In this document: in pieces, positions 8,741 to 16,871 of the stretch
Layout: the number at the start of each line of letters is the position of its first letter
How positions within the stretch are numbered: position 1 is the stretch's first letter
NCBI GenBank assembly: GCA_017519405.1
Contig: JAFWSH010000002.1
Coordinates: forward strand, 1 to 64,000
Source: Clostridia bacterium
GTDB lineage: Bacteria; Bacillota; Clostridia; Christensenellales; Aristaeellaceae
Direction: 5' to 3'
DNA length: 64,000 bases
Position numbers and translations under genes: made by a program
Notes under the pieces: model-generated
Told to the model about the DNA's origin: nothing
What the model saw: only the letters and a program-made list of their open reading frames with translations
Databases searched by the model: none

Positions 8741-9010
8741 ATGCCAGGAAAGCTATTCACACAAGAAGAACTCCAAGTTCTCAATGCGAACCCGTATACG
8801 CTTAACGCAACGCCAACCAGAATCATGTACACAAAGGAAGCAAAGCAGATGATTCTAGCTATGGCCGAGCAAGGAAAATCAGTTGTGCGCATTGTCAGAG
8901 AACTGGGATATGACCCTGAAGTATCTTCTTTCGTCTGTCCCTACGGCGGCACGGTGCTGAACTGGCTGCGGGAGAAGGGGTATCCGGTGTATATGACCTG
9001 CTACAACTGA
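8741..9010 (+). pseudogene. IS3-family OrfA N-terminal fragment fused to unrelated tail
   Basis: ATG 8741 is preceded by AGGGAGG at 8-base spacing. The first ~60 residues, beginning MPGKLFTQEELQVLNANPYT and including MYTKEAKQMILAMAEQGKS, match the helix-turn-helix N-terminus of IS3-type OrfA proteins common in clostridia. From about residue 61 the sequence changes to a GC-richer, unrelated tail (PYGGTVLNWLREKGYPVY). The remaining OrfA and all of OrfB are missing, so the transposase is inactive. The junction near 8925 probably marks a deletion or recombination endpoint. Confidence 0.55.
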
Positions 9011-9080
9011 CTTGTGTTCGATATGACAAAACTACGGGAATTACTGTGGTTGCTGCATATAATGTGCGATGACATATATA

Positions 9081-9164
9081 AACAGATTGAAAACTATTGA
9101 CAACACCAGCCGCCGTCATTATCGTTTGTTTGCCGGCGGCTGTTGCCATTTACAGGCTGTTGAT
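9081..9164. repeat. 84-bp repeat (copy B): tnpV end plus hairpin
   Basis: Second copy of the repeat at 5102-5185. The hairpin arms lie at 9106-9117 and 9132-9142 with one mismatch. It overlaps the final codons and stop of the tnpV pseudogene, which makes it that gene's likely terminator. Confidence 0.75.
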
Positions 9165-9527
9165 CACGTTTTCCCTGATGATCTCTTCGGCTCGGCTCCG
9201 TATGCCGTTCATCCGGGAAACCCAAGTCATGGGCTCGTAAGCTTTCATCTGTTCAGTGACACCCTCCTACCGTGCCATCTGTACTGTTAGCTGCTCCAGC
9301 ACGCTGACAGCCCTCGCGTTCACTTCGGCCAGATATCTGTCAAGGATCCCGTCCTGAAGAAGCTGCCGATAGAGATCCGGATGGACCTCTTCCAGGTAGG
9401 CTTTGTGCATTTTACCCCATTTGCCAATGTGGTGTTGGGCAGAAACCTCAGGAGTTGTTTTGCGTTAAGACAGCGTCTGCTCTTGTGATTCGTAAGTGAA
9501 CTCGCTTCCGTCGAGTGATTGTTTCAT
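9150..9527 (-). pseudogene. tnpV: TnpV transposon-encoded protein remnant (two stop codons)
   Basis: Read on the minus strand, this encodes a full-length TnpV-like protein. It contains HHIGKWGKMHKAYLEEVHPD, a DRYLAEVNARAV segment and a C-terminal WVSRMNGIRSRAEEII motif typical of TnpV, an accessory protein of clostridial conjugative transposons. Two in-frame stops (complement of 9465-9467 and 9267-9269) inactivate it. GGAGGA lies 8 bases before the ATG at 9527, so the ancestral start is clear. A second damaged copy is at 53156-53428. Confidence 0.75.
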
Positions 9528-9615
9528 TGGTGGCATCCTCCTCCGTACTTTGTATTGACCAATCCAGATTACAGATGCCATTATGATTGTTTTGAGGCTA
9601 TTACTGTTTTATGGG

Positions 9616-9649
9616 TACCCTGCTAAGGAGGGGGCTGGGGGTGAGGTTT
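9616..9649. repeat. GC-rich intergenic repeat, type 1 (copy A)
   Basis: The GGAGGGGGCTGGGGGTGAGG core is matched in opposite orientation by 51835-51876. Both copies lie at an island boundary. Confidence 0.5.
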
Positions 9650-9651
9650 TG

Positions 9652-10887
9652 TCACCCTTCCGCCGCGCTCCGCCCCGCCAGATACCCGGTGGAGAAGGCG
9701 ATCTGCAGGTTGTAGCCGCCGGTGTGGGCGTCCACGTCCAGCAGCTCGCCGGCGAAGTAGAGCCCCGGGAGCCTCCGGGAGGCCATGGTGGCGGGGTTCA
9801 CGTCCTTCACACTGACGCCGCCCCGGGTGACGATGGCCTCTGCGATGGGCCGGCGCCGGGCCATGGGCAGGGGCAGGGCCTGGAGCATGCGCACCAGGGT
9901 CTGCCGCTCCTCCCGGGTGATGTCGGCGCACTTTTTCTCCCCGTCCAGGGCGCACAGGCCGGGAAAGACCCCGGCCAGGGCGGCGGGCATCAGGCCGCAG
10001 AGCACCGTGGCCAGCTGCTTGCGGGGGGCGGCGGCGAACTCCCGCTGCAGCCGGGCGTCCAGCTGCTCCGGACTCAGGCCGGGCTTCAGGTTCAGGCTCA
10101 GGGCGCAGCTGGAGAAGTCCTCCGGCAGGTGGCAGCTCATCTCCAGCACCAGGGGGCCGGAGTAGCCGAAGTGGGTGAAGAGCATCTCCCCCAGCTCGCT
10201 GTAGCGGGTCTTGCCCTTCTCCGTCAGGGTGAGGGTCACGTTGCGCAGGGAGAGGCCTTGCAGCTCCCCGGGCCAGGGGACGCTGGCCTCCATGGCGGTG
10301 AGGCTGGGCAGGGGCTTCTCCACCTGGTGGCCTGTGGCCTCAGCGAAGAAATAGCCGTCCCCGGTGGAGCCGGTGAGGGGCGCCGAGAGCCCGCCGGTGG
10401 CCAGGATCACCGCGTCCGCCCGGAGGGTTTCGCCCCCCTCCAGCACCACGCCCCGGCAGGCGCCCTCCTCCGTGAGGAGGGAGGCCGCCCGGGCGTTCAG
10501 CCGCAGCCGCACCCCCCGCTCCCCCATGGCGCGCACCAGGGCCTTCGTCACGTCGCTGGCCTTCTCGCTGGCGGGGAAAACCCGCCGGCCCCGCTGCACC
10601 GTCACCGGGCATTTCTCTTTTTCCAGAAAGGCCATCATGTCCTGGGGCGAAAAAGCGCTCAGGGCGCTGTAGAGGAAGCGGGGGTTCCGGGCCACCTCCC
10701 GGAGGAACTCGTCCCGGGTGCAGTCGTTGGTGACGTTGCAGCGGCCCTTGCCGGTGATGTAGAGCTTCTTGCCCGGCTTCTCGTTCCGCTCCAGCAGGGT
10801 GACGCCCACTTCCGGGGACACGGAGGCCGCGCTCACCGCCGCCATCATGCCGGCGGCGCCGCCGCCCACCACGATGATCTCACGCAT
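9652..10887 (-). CDS. HI0933/YhiN-family FAD-dependent oxidoreductase
   Basis: A 411-residue flavoprotein. The N-terminal dinucleotide-binding motif VVGGGAAGMMAA is followed by the family signature GKKLYITGKGRCNVTN near residue 39. A central ATGGLSAP and a C-terminal FAGELLDVDAHTGGYN complete the HI0933/BaiN-like pattern. These proteins bind FAD and NAD(P)H; the physiological substrate is generally unknown. The start overlaps the end of the RpiR regulator gene by 8 bases, so the two form one minus-strand operon. Family assignment is firm; a specific reaction should not be assumed. Confidence 0.88.
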   Translation of the reverse strand: MREIIVVGGGAAGMMAAVSAASVSPEVGVTLLERNEKPGKKLYITGKGRCNVTNDCTRDEFLREVARNPRFLYSALSAFSPQDMMAFLEKEKCPVTVQRGRRVFPASEKASDVTKALVRAMGERGVRLRLNARAASLLTEEGACRGVVLEGGETLRADAVILATGGLSAPLTGSTGDGYFFAEATGHQVEKPLPSLTAMEASVPWPGELQGLSLRNVTLTLTEKGKTRYSELGEMLFTHFGYSGPLVLEMSCHLPEDFSSCALSLNLKPGLSPEQLDARLQREFAAAPRKQLATVLCGLMPAALAGVFPGLCALDGEKKCADITREERQTLVRMLQALPLPMARRRPIAEAIVTRGGVSVKDVNPATMASRRLPGLYFAGELLDVDAHTGGYNLQIAFSTGYLAGRSAAEG

Positions 10888-11755
10888 CGCCGTCCGCTTC
10901 CCCTTCCTCCCCCTCGATGTACACCGCGTAGGTGTCCCAGATGGCCTCCAGCTGCCGGAAGTGCTCCGCCAGGGCCTCCCGCCGCTGCACGCCCAGGGCC
11001 ACCAGCACCGCGTTGATCACCGCCATGGGGGCGGTGAGAGAGTCCACGAAGGAGGCCATCTCCGTCCGGGCGGTGAGGCTGTCCTCCGCCACGGCGCACA
11101 GGGGGGACATGGGGCCGTCGGTGATGGCGATGACGTGGGCGCCGCAGCGCTTGGCGAAGCGCATGGCCTCCAGGGTCCGGCTGGAGTAGCGGGGGAAGGA
11201 GATGCCGATCATCACATCCCCCGGCCGCATCCGGGCCACCTCCTCAAACACGTCCGCCACGCCGGAGGACACCAGGTGCACGTCGTCAAAGATGTAGTTG
11301 AGATAGAAGCCCATGAACTGGGCCAGGGGGGCCGCCGAGCGCAGGCCGATGACATAGATGGCCCGGGCGCCCAGGATGCGGTTCACCACCCGGTCGAAGA
11401 GGGCGGGGTCCAGGCCCTCCGCCGTGGCGCGCAGGTTGTGGACGTCGGACCGCAGGACGGTGGAGAGGGTCTGGGCGGGGGTCATGTCCTCCGCCAGCTC
11501 CATCCGCTGGCCGGCGGTGAGGCGGTGGCTCACCAACTCCTGCAGGGCCCGCAGCAGCTGGGGATAGCCCTCGTAGCCCAGGGCCGCGGCGAAGCGCACC
11601 ACCGTGGAGTCGCTGATGCCCACGGCCTCCGCCAGCTTCCCGGCGGTCATGTGGGCCGCCTTCTCATAGTGCTCCTCGATGTACTGGGCGATCTTCCGGT
11701 GCCCCTTGCTCAGACGCTTCCCCGAGCGGTTGAGCTGGCTGATCAGGTCCTGCAT
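10880..11755 (-). CDS. MurR/RpiR-family transcriptional regulator
   Basis: A 291-residue regulator. The N-terminal HTH_6 domain covers residues ~1-77 (LSKGHRKIAQYIEEHYEKAA, then the helix-turn-helix KLAEAVGISDSTVVRFAAAL). A SIS sugar-phosphate-binding domain spans ~120-255 (IYVIGLRSAAPLAQFM, ISFPRYSSRTLEAMRFAK). The ATG at 11755 is chosen because the HTH starts right after it, AAGGGGA lies upstream and a promoter lies at 11790-11818. RpiR regulators sense phosphorylated sugars. Placed beside the GH3 gene and hexuronate operon, it is a good candidate for their regulator, with KDG-6-phosphate or a related intermediate as a possible effector (inference). Confidence 0.9.
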   Translation of the reverse strand: MQDLISQLNRSGKRLSKGHRKIAQYIEEHYEKAAHMTAGKLAEAVGISDSTVVRFAAALGYEGYPQLLRALQELVSHRLTAGQRMELAEDMTPAQTLSTVLRSDVHNLRATAEGLDPALFDRVVNRILGARAIYVIGLRSAAPLAQFMGFYLNYIFDDVHLVSSGVADVFEEVARMRPGDVMIGISFPRYSSRTLEAMRFAKRCGAHVIAITDGPMSPLCAVAEDSLTARTEMASFVDSLTAPMAVINAVLVALGVQRREALAEHFRQLEAIWDTYAVYIEGEEGEADGDA

Positions 11756-11789
11756 GCCTCCGTCCCCTTTCCGGTCTGCACCAGCATGG

Positions 11790-11818
11790 ATTATAGCGGA
11801 AATCCCCGGGTTTTGCAA
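11790..11818 (-). promoter_or_regulatory. Sigma-A-type promoter for the RpiR regulator
   Basis: On the minus strand, TTGCAA (11813-11818) and TATAAT (11790-11795) are 17 bp apart, about 35 bp before the start codon. Confidence 0.75.
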
Positions 11819-11848
11819 TACAGGGGGCGCGGCGCCGAAAAAGCCGCG

Positions 11849-11889
11849 CAAAAAAGGCACGCCGGGGACACACAGTCCGCCGGCGTGCC
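11849..11889 (-). terminator. Rho-independent terminator of the GH3 gene
   Basis: On the minus strand, a perfect 10-bp stem (GGCACGCCGG with its complement, arms 11880-11889 and 11856-11865) is followed by six Ts. It lies directly after the GH3 stop. Confidence 0.85.
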
Positions 11890-11905
11890 GGATGAGGCAG
11901 GGAAA

Positions 11906-14845
11906 TCAGGCCTTCTTCGGCTGCTTCTTCCCGAAGATGTCCCACAGCAGCAGGGCCAGGGCCAGGACGCTGAGACCCAGCAGGCTCCACTGGGCGATGT
12001 TCAGGGCCATCTGCCACCAGGGGGTGATGGAGATCACCTTGGTGTACTCGCTGATGCCGTCCATGCCCCGGGAGTGGAGCACGGTGTACATCACCCGCTT
12101 GGAGGCGGTGCGCATGGCCTGGGCCACGGCGGCGTTGGGGGTGGCGCCCTTGGGGCCGTAGGCGCTGAGGTAGCTCATGTCCAGCTCGCCGTCGGGGATG
12201 TCGTTGCCCGCCAGGATCTCGTGCACCGGCACCATGTAGGACAGGTCATACATGTCGCTGACGGCGAAGCCCTCCATGCCCGCCTCGCCCCGGAGCCAGT
12301 CCGTCAGCAGGGCGGCGTAGGCGCCGCACCAGTTCACGCCCAGGCGGTTGTAGCCGGTCATGACGCACTTGGCCTGCGCGTTCACGATGGGCAGCTCGAA
12401 GGCCCGGAGGTAGATCTCCCGCAGGGCCTGCTCGGTGACCCAGGTGCCGATGCCCGCCCGGTTGTTCTCCTGGTCGTTCATGACGAAGTGCTTGTTGTAG
12501 ACGTAGACGCCCTTGGACTGGATGCCCTTTGTCTCGGCGGTGTCGATGAGGCCCGTGAGGGTGCCGTCCTCGGAGTAGTACTCAAACACCCGGCCGGCGT
12601 AGGGGGAGCGGTGGATGTTCAGGCCCGTGCCGTACAGGCCCGCATAGCCCGCCCACATGGCGTCCTCGCCGATGAGCTCGCCCACCTCCTCCGCCAGATG
12701 GTCGTTGAAGGTGGCGGCGATGATGCCGTTGCAGGGGTAGCAGGTGCCCTTCAGGTCCTTGCCGGGGTCGTTGTTCACGGTGGCGTAGCCGTTGGGGCCG
12801 ATGGAGTACTTCTGGGTGACGCCGGAGGGGCCGTTGTGGTCGATGGTGTGGGGCTTGCCCACGGAGGTGACCCCCGCGGTCTCCCGCAGGCCCGTCAGGG
12901 TGATGGCGGCCATGTCCTCATAGGTCAGCTGGTCCATGAACTCCTCCCACTTGGGATCGTCGTAGGCGTAGTCCATCATGTTGATCAGCTGCAGGTTGGC
13001 GTTCTTGCCCATGGTGGGGAAGTCCACGCCGGCGGCGTCGGGCAGGTCGCTGTCGTCCAGCACCACCCCGGCGGCCATCTCATCGGTCATGGTGAGCTTC
13101 ACGGCGCCGGCGGGGAGGGTGCCGGTCCAGTCGCTGCGGGAGCAGTACACCACCGCGTTGTCCCCCCGGCCCGCATAGCGGTTGATGTCCGCGTCGGCGA
13201 AGAGGGATTTCACCTCCGCGCCGGTGCCGTAGGCCTTGGCGTAGGTGTCCTTGTCGAAGGCCTGGTCAAAGGCGTGGACCAGGGCGGGGTCGCCGGGGGC
13301 GGTCATGCCCTGGGAGAAGCCCTTGGCCGCCAGGATGTTGTTGGCGGCGGCATGGGCGTTGTCGGCGGCGGTGAGGTAGTGGGTGCCCTCGGAGAGGATG
13401 TAGGCGCCGGTGCCCAGGGCGTCGTAGGCGGTGAGGTAGTACTCCGGCACGGTGACGGTGACGGTCTCGCTGTCCCCGGGGTTCAGCAGGGCGGTCTTGC
13501 CGTAGCCCACCAGCTCCACGGCGGGTTTCTCGATCTGGTGCTGCTTGTCATAGTCGGTGTAGGGCTTCTGGGCGTAGACCTGCACGGTCTTCTTGCCGGG
13601 GACGCTGCCGGTGTTGGTCACCTGCACCGAGACGGTCCAGGCGGCCTCCCGGCCCTCGCCGGCCTTCTCCGCCTTCAGGCCGGAGAGGGCGAAATCTGTG
13701 TAGCTCAGGCCGTAGCCGAAGGGGAAGGAGACCACGTCGCCGTAGACATAGTTCCCGGCGTTCCCGGTGCCCATCACCGCGTCCTCATAACGGGTCTCGG
13801 TGTAGCGGTAGCCCAGGTAGAGGCCCTCCTGGTACACCACATACTTGCCGTAGGCGGACAGGGCCTTGAAGCTCTTCCCGTCGGCCCCCGCGTAGGTGTA
13901 GGAGCCGAAGTTGCTCATCACCGGGTTCAGGCGGTTGTCCATCCACCAGGTGTCGGGGAGGGAGCCGGAGGGGTTCACGGCGCCGGAGAGCACATCCCCC
14001 ACGGCGTACAGGCCAGTCTGGCCCACGGAGCCCACCCACAGCGCGGCGTCCACGCCGTAGGCCTCGTCATACAGGAAGGCGGTGGAGATGGGGTTGGCGC
14101 TGTTGATGATCAGGGTGACGGAGCGGATGGCGCCCTCGTCCTTCAGCTCCTTGAGGCCCTCCAGGATGGAGCGCTCGTCCTCGTTGAGGGTGAGGTAGTC
14201 GCCGTCCAGGGCGTCCTCCTTCTCCGCGGTGACGTCATCGCCCTCGCCGCCCACGCGGCCCACGACGCAGATCACGTCCTCCCCCTGGCCTATGGTGTCG
14301 TCGTGGTTCTTGCTGACCTTCTTCCAGCGCACCTCGCCGATCTCGTAGGTGTTGCGCTTGGCCTCGTTCTCCACATAGTAGTCCAGGAGGGGCTTGTTCA
14401 CCACAGTGAAGCCCGCGCCGGTGAGCACGTCGTAGTAGTTGGGGGCGCCGTCGGCGTCCACGGCGCCGGAGCCCGTGCCGCCGTAGACGGGATCCATCAC
14501 CGTCACGCCCACCAGGGACACCTTGCCGCCGGCGGGGAGGGGCAGGGCGCTGTTCTCGTTCTTCAGCAGCACGATGCCCTCGCCCTCCACCTCCCGGACC
14601 TTGGCCTCCCCGGCCGCCTTCAGCTCCGCCACGGAGGCGAACTTGCTCTCAAAGTACCGGGCGTAGCCCTCCTCCTGCCCCGCGGGCAGCGTGGAGACGG
14701 TCTCGCTGGTTTTGGTGCCCAGGAACTGGTTGATCTGTCCGGCGTTCTCGCCGGCGATGATATTGCCTGTGAACACCAGCGCGAAGAGCACCAGCGCCAC
14801 GTTCAGGAACAGCTTTTTCAGGGTTCTCCGGGTTGAAGCTTTCAT
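11906..14845 (-). CDS. Domain-inverted glycoside hydrolase family 3 beta-glycosidase, membrane-anchored
   Basis: A 979-residue GH3 enzyme with the two GH3 domains swapped. The alpha/beta domain normally at the C-terminus comes first (residues ~60-360, EGIVLLKNENSALPLP). A fibronectin-III-like domain follows near 420-480 (NTGSVPGKKTVQVYA). The (beta/alpha)8 catalytic domain is last (DHNGPSG near 680, KHFVMNDQE near 800, FAVSDMYDL with probable nucleophile D864). This inverted order is known from some Ruminococcus and Butyrivibrio beta-glucosidases. Hydrophobic segments at both ends (~12-31 and ~947-968) suggest surface anchoring. AAGGAG sits 8 bases before ATG 14845. It is transcribed divergently from the hexuronate operon; the exact sugar specificity is unknown. 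Confidence 0.88.
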   Translation of the reverse strand: MKASTRRTLKKLFLNVALVLFALVFTGNIIAGENAGQINQFLGTKTSETVSTLPAGQEEGYARYFESKFASVAELKAAGEAKVREVEGEGIVLLKNENSALPLPAGGKVSLVGVTVMDPVYGGTGSGAVDADGAPNYYDVLTGAGFTVVNKPLLDYYVENEAKRNTYEIGEVRWKKVSKNHDDTIGQGEDVICVVGRVGGEGDDVTAEKEDALDGDYLTLNEDERSILEGLKELKDEGAIRSVTLIINSANPISTAFLYDEAYGVDAALWVGSVGQTGLYAVGDVLSGAVNPSGSLPDTWWMDNRLNPVMSNFGSYTYAGADGKSFKALSAYGKYVVYQEGLYLGYRYTETRYEDAVMGTGNAGNYVYGDVVSFPFGYGLSYTDFALSGLKAEKAGEGREAAWTVSVQVTNTGSVPGKKTVQVYAQKPYTDYDKQHQIEKPAVELVGYGKTALLNPGDSETVTVTVPEYYLTAYDALGTGAYILSEGTHYLTAADNAHAAANNILAAKGFSQGMTAPGDPALVHAFDQAFDKDTYAKAYGTGAEVKSLFADADINRYAGRGDNAVVYCSRSDWTGTLPAGAVKLTMTDEMAAGVVLDDSDLPDAAGVDFPTMGKNANLQLINMMDYAYDDPKWEEFMDQLTYEDMAAITLTGLRETAGVTSVGKPHTIDHNGPSGVTQKYSIGPNGYATVNNDPGKDLKGTCYPCNGIIAATFNDHLAEEVGELIGEDAMWAGYAGLYGTGLNIHRSPYAGRVFEYYSEDGTLTGLIDTAETKGIQSKGVYVYNKHFVMNDQENNRAGIGTWVTEQALREIYLRAFELPIVNAQAKCVMTGYNRLGVNWCGAYAALLTDWLRGEAGMEGFAVSDMYDLSYMVPVHEILAGNDIPDGELDMSYLSAYGPKGATPNAAVAQAMRTASKRVMYTVLHSRGMDGISEYTKVISITPWWQMALNIAQWSLLGLSVLALALLLWDIFGKKQPKKA

Positions 14846-14977
14846 GGAAAAAACTCCTTTCCGATCACGGAATGCGCAGCAGGGCGCCATGCGGGGCGCG
14901 GTGCTCACGCCTTCGGACGGGCGCACGGCTGATGCTTCCAGGCCGCGGCTTGTCTTGAAAGGCTTTCATGTGCCTCC

Positions 14978-15006
14978 ATTTTAGCCGGAACGCCGGGGAA
15001 AGTAAA
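14978..15006 (-). promoter_or_regulatory. Promoter of the GH3 gene
   Basis: On the minus strand, TTTACT (15001-15006) and TAAAAT (14978-14983) are 17 bp apart. This leaves a leader of about 125 bases before the GH3 start. Confidence 0.6.
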
Positions 15007-15172
15007 GAAGAACCCCGGCCGTACACAGCCCTTCCGGGACCGTAAGCCACGCTTTTCGTCATTTGCGCTTCCCGCCGCGCCGTTACCCCGCCTGCGTGTC
15101 GTGAACGGGCGGGTTTTTGTCGTGAAAGGCGGCCTCGCCGGTTCGGGCCGCATATGAAAGCGGAAAATCAGA

Positions 15173-15201
15173 TTGCGGCGGCGGCGGCTTTGTGTCATAA
15201 T
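15173..15201 (+). promoter_or_regulatory. Candidate promoter of the hexuronate operon
   Basis: TTGCGG (15173-15178) and CATAAT (15196-15201) are 17 bp apart, about 115 bases before the first gene. The match is weaker than that of other promoters in the window, as expected for a regulated promoter. Confidence 0.5.
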
Positions 15202-15316
15202 GAAGGCAACATGGGAGGGCACCCAGGTTCGGTCCGCCCGGCGGAATGCGGTCTGCGGGACGGACGGATGCTTCAGCCCGATGGTTTCATATACAAATCG
15301 GAAAGGAGTCTTTTCC

Positions 15317-15766
15317 ATGAGTCAGAACGACAACCGGTCCGCTGGAGAAAAAAGCTGGGGCTTCTATATCGTGCTGATAGCCGCACTCCTGGCACTGTAT
15401 GCGGGCGCCTATTTCTTTGATATTCACGGCACATTCGGCCTGGACTCCACCCACAACGGCGACTGCTTTGACCCGCTGATCCCCTGGCTGCTCATCGGCG
15501 GGGCGCTGATCGCCGCCGGGCTGACGGTGCTCAGGCGCTACGGCCTGGCCGCCGCCGTCACCGCCCTGGTGCCCGGCGTGGCCCTGTGCCTCTTCATCCA
15601 CAAGTGCTACTGGTATGTGGTGGACGTGTTTGTGGGCATCGACGAGAAGCACGGCTTCGACCCCCGCTTCATCACCTTCACAGTCCTGATTCTGGCGGCC
15701 TTCGTGGTGGGCGAGGTGGCCATCTATGTGAAAAAAACCCGGGCGACCGCGGTGAAGGAGGCATGA
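15317..15766 (+). CDS. Four-TM membrane protein, first gene of hexuronate operon
   Basis: A 149-residue integral membrane protein with four hydrophobic segments (about 15-35, 52-68, 74-95 and 118-138). AAAGGAG lies 8 bases before ATG 15317. The initiation region is nearly identical to that of the divergent GH3 gene. It ends only 4 bases before uxuA, so it belongs to the operon. I recognise no transporter or enzyme family; a role in envelope assembly or as a partner of the membrane-anchored GH3 enzyme is speculation. Confidence 0.75.
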   Translation: MSQNDNRSAGEKSWGFYIVLIAALLALYAGAYFFDIHGTFGLDSTHNGDCFDPLIPWLLIGGALIAAGLTVLRRYGLAAAVTALVPGVALCLFIHKCYWYVVDVFVGIDEKHGFDPRFITFTVLILAAFVVGEVAIYVKKTRATAVKEA

Positions 15767-15770
15767 TCCC

Positions 15771-16847
15771 ATGAAGATGACATTCCGCTGGTACGGCAGC
15801 AAGATCGACCCCATCCCCCTGAAGTACGTAAAGCAGATCCCCGGCATGACGGGCCTGATGGGCCTGCTGGACAAGCCCGCGGGCGTGGACTGGCCGGAGG
15901 AGGAGTTCGTGGCCCTGAAAAAAGAGGTCAACGAGGCGGGCCTGGCCATCGAGGTCATCGAGTCCGTGAACGTCCACGAGGACATCAAGATGGGCCTCCC
16001 CTCCCGGGAGGAGTACATCGCCAACTACATCTCCACCATCCGCATGCTGGCCAGGCACGGGGTGAAGGTGATCGTGTACAACTTCATGCCCGTGTTCGAC
16101 TGGCTGCGCACCGACCTGGCCCGGGTGATCCCGGAGGACGGCTCCAACTCCCTGTACTTCGACGAGAAGGACCTGGGGGAGATGGGCCCGCTGGAGATCG
16201 TGCGCAAGACCGCCGAGGACAGCAAGGGCTTCACCCTCCCCGGCTGGGAGCCGGAGCGCCTGGCCCTGCTGGAGACCACCCTCCGGCAGTATGAGAGCAT
16301 CGGCCCGGACGACCTGCGCCGGAACTTCAAGTACTTCCTGGACGCGGTGATCCCCGTGTGCGAGGAGGTAGGCGTGCGCATGGCCTGCCACCCCGACGAC
16401 CCGGCCTGGCCCATCTTCGGCCTGCCCCGCATCACCCACAGCCAGGCGGACTTCGACATCATGGTGGGCCTCCACGACAGCCCCGCCAACACCCTGTGCC
16501 TGTGCACCGGCTCCCTGGGCTCCAACCCGGACAACGACATCCCCGCCATCATCCGCCACTTCGGCAAGATGGACCGCATCGGCGCCATGCACGTGCGGAA
16601 CGTGAAGTACCTGGGCTACCACCACTTCCGGGAGGCCGCCCACCTGTCCGAAGCCGGCGACCTGGACCTGTATGAGATCATGAAGGCCATCTGGGAGACC
16701 TGCCCCGACACCTACATCCGCCCGGACCACGGCCGGATGATCTGGGACGAGCAGGGCCGCCCGGGCTACGGCCTGTATGACCGGGCCCTGGGCGCCGCCT
16801 ACATCAACGGCCTGTGGGAGGCCATCGTCAAGGAAAACAAAGCATAA
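15771..16847 (+). CDS. uxuA: Mannonate dehydratase
   Basis: A 358-residue cytoplasmic enzyme that dehydrates D-mannonate to 2-keto-3-deoxygluconate (KDG) in the glucuronate pathway. The N-terminus MKMTFRWYG, the [15 protein letters not shown] segment, [12 protein letters not shown], and the metal-site stretches [18 protein letters not shown] and HVRNVKY are characteristic of UxuA. The length is close to the usual ~350-390. GGAGG lies about 9 bases upstream. Downstream kdgK and eda complete the route to pyruvate and glyceraldehyde-3-phosphate. Confidence 0.95.
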   Translation: MKMTFRWYGSKIDPIPLKYVKQIPGMTGLMGLLDKPAGVDWPEEEFVALKKEVNEAGLAIEVIESVNVHEDIKMGLPSREEYIANYISTIRMLARHGVKVIVYNFMPVFDWLRTDLARVIPEDGSNSLYFDEKDLGEMGPLEIVRKTAEDSKGFTLPGWEPERLALLETTLRQYESIGPDDLRRNFKYFLDAVIPVCEEVGVRMACHPDDPAWPIFGLPRITHSQADFDIMVGLHDSPANTLCLCTGSLGSNPDNDIPAIIRHFGKMDRIGAMHVRNVKYLGYHHFREAAHLSEAGDLDLYEIMKAIWETCPDTYIRPDHGRMIWDEQGRPGYGLYDRALGAAYINGLWEAIVKENKA

Positions 16848-16871
16848 GCGACATACAAGGAGGATAAGAGA

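Larger units (their letters stand above)
9011..9651. other. Mobile-element debris between islands and core genes
   Basis: This stretch holds no intact gene. It contains the 84-bp repeat with hairpin, the tnpV pseudogene and the type 1 GC-rich repeat. Sequence around 9537-9615 is similar to 53437-53515, so the same element borders both islands. Confidence 0.7.
14846..15316. other. Divergent intergenic region, GH3 gene / hexuronate operon
   Basis: About 470 bases holding a promoter for each direction (described separately) and two near-identical translation-initiation regions, one facing each way. I see no further gene, riboswitch or clear operator palindrome. Confidence 0.55.

Noticed and set aside
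10769-14836. A 1,355-codon plus-strand open frame antisense to the GH3 gene
   Set aside because: It is a shadow of GC-rich codon usage: Gly/Val/His/Leu-rich, without motifs, and the opposite strand carries a clear enzyme with a ribosome-binding site and terminator.
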